From Neisseria sicca 4320 (GTDB lineage Bacteria; Pseudomonadota; Gammaproteobacteria; Burkholderiales; Neisseriaceae): DNA of 64,000 bases. Made by a program: the position numbers and the translations under genes. The stretch lies in NCBI RefSeq assembly GCF_000193735.1, contig NZ_AEPF01000113.1, positions 34,755-98,754 on the forward strand. Direction: 5' to 3'. The notes beneath the pieces are model-generated. The model did not search any database, was not told the DNA's origin, and was given only the letters and a program-made list of their open reading frames with translations. Below are positions 23,755 through 30,674 of the stretch, piece by piece. The stretch's first letter is position 1; each line of letters starts with the position of its first letter.

Positions 23755-24729
23755 ATGGCAGGAAACGGTCAATATCTCGATTGGGCGCGCGAAGTGTTGC
23801 ACACCGAAGCGGACGGCTTGCGCGAAATTGCGGCGGAATTGGACGAACAATTCGTCCACGCGGCAGACGCGCTGTTGCATTGCAAAGGCAGGGTCGTCAT
23901 TACAGGCATGGGCAAGTCGGGACATATCGGGCGCAAAATAGCGGCGACCATGGCTTCGACCGGCACACCCGCGTTTTTCGTCCATCCTGCGGAAGCGGCA
24001 CACGGCGACTTGGGCATGATTGTGGACAACGATGTCGTCGTCGCGATTTCCAATTCCGGCGAAAGCGACGAAATCGCCGCCATCATTCCCGCGCTCAAAC
24101 GCAAAAACATCACCCTAATCTGCATCACCGCCCGCCCCGACTCGACCATGGCGCGTCATGCCGACATCCACATCACGGCGTCGGTTTCCAAAGAAGCCTG
24201 CCCGCTGGGACTTGCCCCGACCACCAGTACGACCGCCGTCATGGCTTTGGGCGATGCGCTGGCGGTCGTCCTTTTGCGTGCACGCGCGTTCACGCCCGAC
24301 GACTTCGCCTTGAGCCACCCCGCCGGCAGCCTCGGCAAACGCCTGCTTTTACGCGTGGCAGACATTATGCACAAAGACGACGCCCTGCCCGCCGTCCGGC
24401 TCGGCACGCCCTTAAAAGAAGCCATCGTCAGCATGAGCGAAAAAGGCTTGGGCATGCTCGCGGTAACGGACAACGAAGGTCGTCTGAAAGGCGTGTTCAC
24501 CGACGGCGATTTGCGCCGCCTGTTCCAACAGCGTGACCGCTTTGACGGGCTGACCGTCGATGAAATCATGCATCCTTCCCCCAAAACCATCCCCGCCGAA
24601 CGCCTTGCCACCGAAGCCCTGAAAGTCATGCAGGCAAACCATGTCAACGGGCTTTTGGTAACCGACGCCGACGGCGTGCTGACCGGCGCGCTGAATATGC
24701 ACGATTTACTGATGGCGCGGATTGTGTAG
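23755..24729 (+). CDS. kdsD: Arabinose-5-phosphate isomerase (KpsF/GutQ family)
   Basis: Converts ribulose-5-phosphate to arabinose-5-phosphate, the first step to Kdo for lipooligosaccharide. The 324-residue product has an N-terminal SIS domain (VVITGMGKSGHIGRKIAATM near 44, VAISNSGESDEI near 98, GLAPTTSTTAVMALGDA near 155) and two CBS repeats (about 205-255 and 275-324). A DUS is translated in frame as EGRLKG. Upstream tal provides pentose phosphates, but the genes are divergent. Confidence 0.95.
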   Translation: MAGNGQYLDWAREVLHTEADGLREIAAELDEQFVHAADALLHCKGRVVITGMGKSGHIGRKIAATMASTGTPAFFVHPAEAAHGDLGMIVDNDVVVAISNSGESDEIAAIIPALKRKNITLICITARPDSTMARHADIHITASVSKEACPLGLAPTTSTTAVMALGDALAVVLLRARAFTPDDFALSHPAGSLGKRLLLRVADIMHKDDALPAVRLGTPLKEAIVSMSEKGLGMLAVTDNEGRLKGVFTDGDLRRLFQQRDRFDGLTVDEIMHPSPKTIPAERLATEALKVMQANHVNGLLVTDADGVLTGALNMHDLLMARIV

Positions 24730-24817
24730 TCCGAGCAGGTCGTTTGAAACCCGATTCAACGTTTTCAGACGACCTTTCCAGTATAATCCAAGCCTTTCCC
24801 CCGATTGCGAACACACC

Positions 24818-26083
24818 ATGACCCCGATCCAACTCGACCATACCGCCAAAGTGCTGGCTGAAATGCTGACCTTCAAACAGCCTGCCGATGCCGTTTTGTC
24901 CGGCTACTTCCACAAACACAAAAAACTCGGCAGGCAAGACCGCCACGAAATCGCCGAAACCGCCTTCGCCGCCCTGCGCCATTATCAAAAAATAAGTGCC
25001 GTCCTGCGCCGTCCGCACGCCCAGCCGCGCAAAGCCGCGCTTGCCGCACTCGTCCTCGGCAGAAGCACCAACATCAGCCAAATCAAAGACCTGCTCGACG
25101 AAGAAGAAACTGAGTTCCTCAGCAGCCTCAAAGCACGCAAAACCGAATTTTCAGACGACCTCCATACCGCCGCCGAATTGCCGCAATGGCTGGTGGCGCA
25201 ACTGCAAAAACATTTTCATTTTAACGAGGAAGAAATCCTCGCATTCGGCCGCAGCATCAACCAAGCCGCGCCGCTCGACATCCGCGTCAACACGCTCAAA
25301 GGCAGACGCGACAAAGTGCTGCCCCTGCTTCAAGCCGAAAGCCCCGATGCAGAAGCCACGCCCTATTCCCCTTGGGGCATCCGCCTGAAAAACAAAATCG
25401 CCCTCAACAAACACGAATTGTTTTTAGACGGCACGCTTGAAGTTCAAGACGAAGGCAGCCAGCTCCTCGCCCTGCTTGTCGGTGCCAAACGCGGCGAAAT
25501 CATCGTCGATTTCTGCGCCGGCGCAGGCGGCAAAACCCTCGCCGTCGGCGCGCAAATGGCAAACAAAGGCAGAATCTACGCCTTCGACATCGCCGAAAAA
25601 CGCCTTGCCAACCTCAAGCCCCGCATGACCCGTGCCGGACTGACCAACATCCACCCCGAACGCATCAGCAGCGAACACGACAGCCGCATCGCCCGACTGA
25701 CCTGCAAAGCCGACCGCGTTTTAGTCGATGCCCCCTGCTCAGGTTTAGGCACGCTGCGCCGCAACCCCGACCTCAAATACCGCCAGTCGCCCGAAACCGT
25801 CGCCAAACTTTTGGAGCAGCAACACAGCATCCTCGATGCCGCCTCCAAACTGGTCAAACCGCAAGGCAGGCTGGTTTACGCCACTTGCAGCGTGTTGCCC
25901 GAAGAAAACGAAATGCAGGTCGAACGCTTTTTGGAAGAACATCCGGAATACGAACTCCTCGACTGCGCCGAGCTGCTCGCCGGTTTGAAAATCGATTTGG
26001 ACACCGGCAAATACCTGCGCCTCGATTCGGCAAAACACCAAACCGACGGATTCTTCGCCGCCGTTTTGCAGCGTAAGGAATAA
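24818..26083 (+). CDS. RsmB/NOP family RNA (cytosine-5) methyltransferase
   Basis: SAM-dependent m5C RNA methyltransferase of 421 residues. An N-terminal NusB/helical part is followed by the catalytic fold: SAM motif VDFCAGAGGKTLA near 230, DAPCSGLGTLRRNPDLK (motif IV, first cysteine) near 304 and YATCSVLPEENE (motif VI, catalytic cysteine) near 352. Start ATG 24818 follows a TATAAT at 24782-24787. Might be rsmB itself, but the N-terminal half is divergent and I leave the symbol blank. An in-frame DUS encodes EFSDDLHT. Confidence 0.9.
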   Translation: MTPIQLDHTAKVLAEMLTFKQPADAVLSGYFHKHKKLGRQDRHEIAETAFAALRHYQKISAVLRRPHAQPRKAALAALVLGRSTNISQIKDLLDEEETEFLSSLKARKTEFSDDLHTAAELPQWLVAQLQKHFHFNEEEILAFGRSINQAAPLDIRVNTLKGRRDKVLPLLQAESPDAEATPYSPWGIRLKNKIALNKHELFLDGTLEVQDEGSQLLALLVGAKRGEIIVDFCAGAGGKTLAVGAQMANKGRIYAFDIAEKRLANLKPRMTRAGLTNIHPERISSEHDSRIARLTCKADRVLVDAPCSGLGTLRRNPDLKYRQSPETVAKLLEQQHSILDAASKLVKPQGRLVYATCSVLPEENEMQVERFLEEHPEYELLDCAELLAGLKIDLDTGKYLRLDSAKHQTDGFFAAVLQRKE

Positions 26084-26110
26084 GTGTTCAAATAAGGCGT
26101 AAACACATAA

Positions 26111-26509
26111 AAGGTCGTCTGAAAAACCGGATTCGGGTTTTTCAGACGACCTTTCTCAATCCCACCAAGCCGCAGCTTGAACTTTGCCTGCAAAATCAGC
26201 CAATCAGATTTGGAATCGGACAATCAGGTATTTTCGCGGGAAAACTACGCTACATTTTGCAGCTATTGCAAACATACTTAACTTTGAATGCAGCATGTCA
26301 TCCAATTCCGTCATTCCCGCGCAGGCGGGAATCCATCGTAAAACTTGAGAAACCTTGATTTGAAGAACAGTTTCTGAATTTCAAAAATGGATTCCCGCCT
26401 GCGCGGGAATGACGGCTGATGACGATGACGGATGTCGTATTAAAAACCAATACACTAGGTCAACATTCATGCCCGACCTGCAAACGGCAAAGCAACGCTC
26501 AAAACACGA
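26111..26509. repeat. 399-bp tandem duplication, unit 1 (empty CREE site)
   Basis: Begins with a DUS hairpin (26112-26152), includes a NIME (26311-26412) and ends with AAACACGA. Unit 2 starts 399 bp later and matches it apart from scattered substitutions. At 26436-26446 the sequence reads GTCGTATTAAA, the uninterrupted form of the site that carries a CREE in unit 2. Confidence 0.93.
26311..26412. repeat. NIME-type repeat in duplication unit 1
   Basis: TCATTCCCGCGCAGGCGGGA on the left and TCCCGCCTGCGCGGGAATGA on the right, core CTTGATTTGAAGAACAG. This core differs from the 5.4/9.9/11.0-kb family. Confidence 0.9.
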
Positions 26510-26710
26510 AAGGTCGTCTGAAAAACCGGATTCGGGTTTTTCAGACGACCTTTCGCAATCCCACCACGCCGCAGCTTGAACTTTGCCTGCAAAATCAGCC
26601 AAGCAAATTTGGAATCGGACAATCAAGTATTTTCGCGGGAAAACCTACGCTACATTTTGCGGCTATTGCAAACATACTTAACTTTGAATACAGCATGTCG
26701 CCCCATTCCG

Positions 26711-26812
26711 TCATTCCCGCGCAGGCGGGAATCCATCGTAAAACTTGAGAAACCTTGATTTGAAGAACAGTTTCTGAATTTCAAAAATGGATTCCCGCCT
26801 GCGCGGGAATGA
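26711..26812. repeat. NIME-type repeat in duplication unit 2
   Basis: Copy of 26311-26412 at a 399-bp offset, same boundaries and core. Confidence 0.9.
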
Positions 26813-26840
26813 CGGCTGATGACGATGACGGATGTCGTAT

Positions 26841-26947
26841 TATAGTGGATTAACTTTAAATCAGGACAAGGCGACAAAGCCGCAGACAGTACAAATAGTA
26901 CGGCAAGGCGAGGCAACGCCGTATTGGTTTAAAGTTAATCCACTATA
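26841..26947. repeat. Correia element inside duplication unit 2
   Basis: 107 bp, TATAGTGGATTAA to TTAATCCACTATA. Comparison with the empty site in unit 1 shows that TAGTGG...CCACTA was inserted at a TA dinucleotide, which is now duplicated at both ends. Confidence 0.97.
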
Positions 26948-27015
26948 AAAACCAATACCTCAGGTCGGCATTCATGCCCGACCTGCAAATGGCAAAGCAG
27001 CACCCAAGACACGAA

Positions 27016-27044
27016 AGGTCGTCTGAAAACCCTTTCAGACGACC
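27016..27044 (-). terminator. Paired DUS hairpin downstream of scpB
   Basis: AGGTCGTCTGAA and TTCAGACGACC with a short loop, just past the scpB stop at 27055 in the leftward direction. Confidence 0.8.
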
Positions 27045-27054
27045 CCCTCTCAAT

Positions 27055-27666
27055 TCAGTTGACCAACCTGCCCGCATTTTCAGACTCTTCCGCAGGCTCT
27101 TCCTCATCGCCCGTCGGCGGCGTTTCCACCAAATCGGGCAACACCAATTCGCCTAATTCCGTCAGTGGCGGCAGCTCTTCCAAGCTGTCCAACTGCAAAT
27201 CGCTCAAAAATGTTTCCGTCGTCGCCCACAATGCAGGCCGCCCGATCGAATCACGATGCCCGATCACTTCAATCCAGCCCCTGTCCTGCAAGGTCTGCAT
27301 CACGTTCTGCGACACCGCCACGCCGCGTATGCCCTCGATGTCGCCTCGCGTAACCGGCTGCTGGTAGGCAATAATCGCTAGCGTTTCCATCACAGCGCGG
27401 GAATAACGCGGTGCACGCTGTTCCTGAAGGCTGCCCAGCCGCTCGAAAGCCGCCTGCGCAATCTGAAACCGCCAGCCCTCGTGCGTATGCACCAGTTGCA
27501 ACGCCCTATCCTGCCAACGCGTTTTCAACTGCGCCAATACATCAATTAATTTGTCCTGCGACAGCGGCGGCACACACAATTCGCGCATGGATTTTTCGTT
27601 TAGGGGTTCGGTTTGGGTCAAAAGCGCGGCTTCGATGAGCGCGTCGGGAGGGAGTTTTTCGTTCAT
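27055..27666 (-). CDS. scpB: Segregation and condensation protein B
   Basis: Winged-helix partner of ScpA in the SMC condensin complex that organises the chromosome. The 203-residue product has the family stretch APRYSRAVMETLAIIAYQQPVTRGDIEGIRGV at 83-114 and RGWIEVIGHRDSIGRPALWATT at 128-149. The C-terminal tail is acidic (GDEEEPAEESE). scpA is not adjacent in this window. Start at ATG 27666. Confidence 0.95.
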   Translation of the reverse strand: MNEKLPPDALIEAALLTQTEPLNEKSMRELCVPPLSQDKLIDVLAQLKTRWQDRALQLVHTHEGWRFQIAQAAFERLGSLQEQRAPRYSRAVMETLAIIAYQQPVTRGDIEGIRGVAVSQNVMQTLQDRGWIEVIGHRDSIGRPALWATTETFLSDLQLDSLEELPPLTELGELVLPDLVETPPTGDEEEPAEESENAGRLVN

Positions 27667-27866
27667 GATTTAAGATTGTTGTTCGATATAACAAGTTTTC
27701 AGACGACCGCCAAGTGCTTAAAGGTCGTCTGAAAAACGGAAACAGCAGGATATGTTTGACAGGGCAAATTTAAATGAAGTACCTGTTTCGGCCTCTCATC
27801 GGAGCGGGAATGACGATGTGCGTTTTTCCTATTTTAACCTGCGGCACATTCGGACAGAAACCGTCT

Positions 27867-28487
27867 TTATCCCCCATGACAGGCTTCATAAAGCGGCAGC
27901 AAATCTTTCACCGTTTCGGCTATCCATTTTGCTACATCCTGTTTGCCCAAATCGTCGCGCTCGATGTGTTTGCCGATGCAGAAAAAGTCTTCGTCGTTTT
28001 GCAGTTTTCGGTCGGATTCGCTTTGCTGTGCGACGGTACGGTAGTCGTCATATTCGCTTTCCGCGCCGTGCCACATATCGAATGCGGCGTATTTTTCGGT
28101 ATCGAAATCATCCAGCCAGCGGTTGTATTCGGGCAGCGCAATCGGCGATACGTCGGCTTTGTAGCAATGCCAGTCCAAGCTGACGCTCAGGCGGCGGCGG
28201 TTCAATAAAATCGATAAAATCGCGGCGGAGTTTTTGTATTGGGCGTATTTGAAGTAGGCGAAGAAATGGGCGCGAACCTGCCAGCCGTTACACCAGCGTT
28301 CGATATGCGGTGGGGCGAAAGGTTCGCCCAAATCTGCGGCGACCTGCTGTATCAGCTGCTGCCATATCTGCCAGTTTTCCTTGTAGTCGGCTTTGATTTG
28401 CGGAATGCTTTCGGGCTGGTATTTTTTGAGCTGGGCAAACTGGAAAAACGGGATATTGAACAAATCGCAGCTTTTGGGCGTCAGCAT
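27867..28487 (-). CDS. HI_0552-like family protein, intact copy
   Basis: Product of 206 residues starting MLTPKSCDLFNIPFFQFAQLKKYQPES; other clear blocks are GEPFAPPHIERWCNGWQVRAHFFAYFKY, LDWHCYKAD and LLPLYEACHGG at the C-terminus. I associate it with the HI_0552 family of uncharacterised proteins, from memory only. No membrane segment or signal peptide. A decayed homologue from a different DUS background lies at 17546-17832. I use ATG 28487; upstream extension would cross a DUS. Function unknown. Confidence 0.78.
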   Translation of the reverse strand: MLTPKSCDLFNIPFFQFAQLKKYQPESIPQIKADYKENWQIWQQLIQQVAADLGEPFAPPHIERWCNGWQVRAHFFAYFKYAQYKNSAAILSILLNRRRLSVSLDWHCYKADVSPIALPEYNRWLDDFDTEKYAAFDMWHGAESEYDDYRTVAQQSESDRKLQNDEDFFCIGKHIERDDLGKQDVAKWIAETVKDLLPLYEACHGG

Positions 28488-28534
28488 GGTTTGCTTCCTT
28501 TTCAGACGACGTGGTTGTGTTACGGGGGATACTG

Positions 28535-28574
28535 GGGTCGTCTGAAAATCTGTTTTCAAGTTTTCAGACGACCT
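28535..28574 (-). terminator. Paired DUS hairpin between two leftward genes
   Basis: GGGTCGTCTGAA and TTCAGACGACCT arms downstream of the hemerythrin gene (stop at 28607). Confidence 0.75.
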
Positions 28575-28606
28575 TTGTTTGAAGAAACGGCAATCTGTAA
28601 ACGACC

Positions 28607-29116
28607 TTATTTGCGCCGGCGCGCCGCCATGATTTCGCCGATTTCGGTCAGTTTTTCTTTGGGGATAAAGGTTTTGCCCATGTCGAACAAAGGCTCTTCA
28701 ATCGCCAGATGCACATCGTAACCTGCCACAAAGCGTTTGAACGCTTCCGCATCGGGGATATAGGCGTTGTCTGCTTCGAGTTTGGCAAATTCGGCAGCCA
28801 CGGCATCCCAGTTGCCATGTAGGCTCACATGTTGGCGCAAAAGCTCGCTCACGCTTTCTTGGGCTTGCGGCGCGTATTGCAGCAGCAGCGGGAAGAAGTT
28901 TTCTTCTTCGTCTTCATGGTGCAGCGGCGCGGCAACGTTGAAATACTGAGCGATTTGACGGATGGTTTGCAAAACAATCTGATTGCAGCCGTTTTCGGCG
29001 ATGTAGTCCGACAGCATGTCGACTTGGCCGCAGAAACGGCGCACTTTGCCGTGGCAGGCATACAGCATTTCAATCGGTTCGGCAAAGGTAACGCTTTTAG
29101 TTTCAAACGGATTCAT
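28607..29116 (-). CDS. Hemerythrin domain protein
   Basis: Four-helix bundle of 169 residues predicted to bind a di-iron centre. Histidine and acidic ligands are at CHGKVRRF near residue 20, HHEDEEENFFP near 66, HVSLHGNW near 94 and HLAIEEPLF near 134. Such proteins in Neisseriaceae are candidates for oxygen, iron or nitric oxide handling. A second, different di-iron protein (YtfE/DnrN-like) is at 52408. Own terminator on either side, so monocistronic. Confidence 0.85.
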   Translation of the reverse strand: MNPFETKSVTFAEPIEMLYACHGKVRRFCGQVDMLSDYIAENGCNQIVLQTIRQIAQYFNVAAPLHHEDEEENFFPLLLQYAPQAQESVSELLRQHVSLHGNWDAVAAEFAKLEADNAYIPDAEAFKRFVAGYDVHLAIEEPLFDMGKTFIPKEKLTEIGEIMAARRRK

Positions 29117-29159
29117 GGTTGTGTTCTCAATGAGTACTTTTCAGACGACCATTTTATAA

Positions 29160-29187
29160 CAAAACAGCCTGCATAAAGCAGGCTGTC
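29160..29187 (-). terminator. Intrinsic terminator of laz
   Basis: ACAGCCTGC and GCAGGCTGT form the stem; on the minus strand it is followed by a T-run. It lies just past the laz stop at 29211. Confidence 0.85.
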
Positions 29188-29210
29188 TGTATTCGGACGC
29201 TTAAGGCGGC

Positions 29211-29804
29211 TTAGTTCACCAAAGTAACGTCGCCTTTCATCAAAGCGCCGTGTCCTGGGAATGAGCAGTAGAATTTGTAGCTGCCGTCCGCCAGTTTTGC
29301 AGGATCAACGGTTACAGAAGTCTCTTCGCCGCCGCCGATCAATTTGGTATGACCCACGATACGGGCATCACCGGCTTTTACATAGTCGGCTTCGGCACCG
29401 GCAGAGGCGCCGTCTTTCAATACGCCATCCATGTCTTCTGCTTTGGAAATCACGATATTGTGACCCATGCCTGATTTAGGTTGGGTACCGGTGTGTTTCA
29501 GGGTGATGGTGAATTCTTTACAAGCTTTGCTGATTTGAATGTCTTTAGTGTTGAACTGCATATTGTCGTTGGATTCGACAGTAGTCGCGCAGTTGCCTGC
29601 GGCAGGTGCAGCAGCATTATCGGCAGGAGCCGCTTCGGAAGCAGGCGCATCGGCAGGCGGCGCGCTTTCTGCGGGGGCTGCTGGTGCGGCTTCAGAAGCA
29701 GCAGATGCAGTCGGAGCAGCGGGTTCGGCAGGTTTTGAAGCCTCTTGCGAACAAGCGGACAAGCCGATAACGGCAGCAGAAATCAGAGCCAAATAAGCTT
29801 TCAT
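29211..29804 (-). CDS. laz: Lipid-modified azurin Laz
   Basis: Outer-membrane-anchored blue copper protein of 197 residues. The lipobox LSAC is at 15-18, followed by a low-complexity Ala/Pro/Glu/Ser linker (about 20-70, H.8-like) and an azurin domain. Copper ligands are present: His in GMGHNIVIS, Cys and His in FYCSFPGHGALM, with Met at the end of that motif. Known roles are electron transfer and protection from peroxide and copper stress. Monocistronic, with its own terminator. The linker is repetitive and length-variable between strains. Confidence 0.95.
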   Translation of the reverse strand: MKAYLALISAAVIGLSACSQEASKPAEPAAPTASAASEAAPAAPAESAPPADAPASEAAPADNAAAPAAGNCATTVESNDNMQFNTKDIQISKACKEFTITLKHTGTQPKSGMGHNIVISKAEDMDGVLKDGASAGAEADYVKAGDARIVGHTKLIGGGEETSVTVDPAKLADGSYKFYCSFPGHGALMKGDVTLVN

Positions 29805-30094
29805 GTTTATCTCCTAATGATATGGTGAGAATATGTTAAGTTCCACAAAATAAAACCTGCGAATATATTAATAAACCGATATCGGTCTTGATATTTGCAA
29901 GTGGAAGAAGGATAGAAATGAAGCTGTATTCTGCTACAAGAAATCAAACAAATCCAAAGCTTGGCGGCTGTTTTACCTCAGTTTACACAATTAAGAATGC
30001 CTACTGTTTATGTCCTATTTCTTTAGTATTAGACCTTATCAGTCGGATGAAATATTTTTTAACTCTAATTAACAAACCTCGCAACTATTCCCAA
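29805..30094. other. AT-rich gap between laz and dciA
   Basis: About 290 bp upstream of laz holding its AT-rich leader. I see no gene, CREE, NIME or DUS pair; an open frame on the plus strand here only continues as antisense of dciA. Confidence 0.6.
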
Positions 30095-30517
30095 TCAGCG
30101 GCTGTGTTTGCGCACCAACTCCGCCAGCGCGGCAGCCAATTCAGGATGCTTGTCTTCCAATTTTGCCGCCGCCGCATCAAAACTCTCCAATGCCGCCCCG
30201 CTCAAATGCAGACTGTTGACCTTGGGTTGTGCCGGCGGCTTCGGCACGACTTTAACCGCCACATCTTGAATACCCGCGTTCAATTCCTGAAGCTGCGGCA
30301 CAAGCGCGGGCAATATCATTTTCAGACGCGAGGCAGCCATACCGTTTGCCGCCAGCAACACCAGCCTGCCCTCTTCGATGCAGGCGGTTTGAAAGTGCGG
30401 ATGCAGGTTTGCCGGAAGGATGCGTTTGACTGCCGCATCCAGCCTGCGCCATTGTTGCGACTGCTGCAACAATCCTGCCAACCGCGTATCCCGTTTGCCT
30501 AATTGTTCCAAATTCAT
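30095..30517 (-). CDS. dciA: DciA-type (DUF721) protein
   Basis: Product of 140 residues with the DUF721 core: LLQQSQQWRRLDAAVKRILP near 20, HFQTACIEEGRLVLLAANGMAASRLKMILP near 42-70 and LNAGIQDVAVKVVP. In bacteria lacking DnaC, DciA assists loading of the replicative helicase. It is divergent from secA, a neighbour arrangement often seen for this family. Symbol given on domain and context. Confidence 0.8.
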   Translation of the reverse strand: MNLEQLGKRDTRLAGLLQQSQQWRRLDAAVKRILPANLHPHFQTACIEEGRLVLLAANGMAASRLKMILPALVPQLQELNAGIQDVAVKVVPKPPAQPKVNSLHLSGAALESFDAAAAKLEDKHPELAAALAELVRKHSR

Positions 30518-30674
30518 ATGTTTCAGACGACCTTTTCAAAATGTACGGTTGTATTATCAAGATTGAAATCCGGTAAAACTGCCTTTATTTCAAACGGCAT
30601 GACTGCCTTGCCGCGAGGCTTGTGTTAAAATCCCCGTTTCGCCATTATTTTATATCAGGCGCAGGAACTATTTC

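Larger units (their letters stand above)
26510..27015. repeat. 399-bp tandem duplication, unit 2 (with CREE)
   Basis: Same order as unit 1: DUS hairpin 26511-26551, AT-rich stretch, NIME 26711-26812, then the CREE at 26841-26947 and the remainder of the unit up to the last DUS hairpin. Its extra length over unit 1 equals the CREE. Confidence 0.93.
26084..27054. other. Gene-free repeat region between rsmB-like gene and scpB
   Basis: Nearly 1 kb without a supportable gene. It holds two copies of a 399-bp unit (DUS hairpin, unique AT-rich stretch, NIME) starting at about 26111 and 26510, a CREE inserted in the second, and a final DUS hairpin. Short open frames here cross repeats and are not coding. 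Confidence 0.9.

Noticed and set aside
29888..30502. 204-codon plus-strand frame between laz and secA
   Set aside because: Mostly antisense to the dciA gene and lacking family features.
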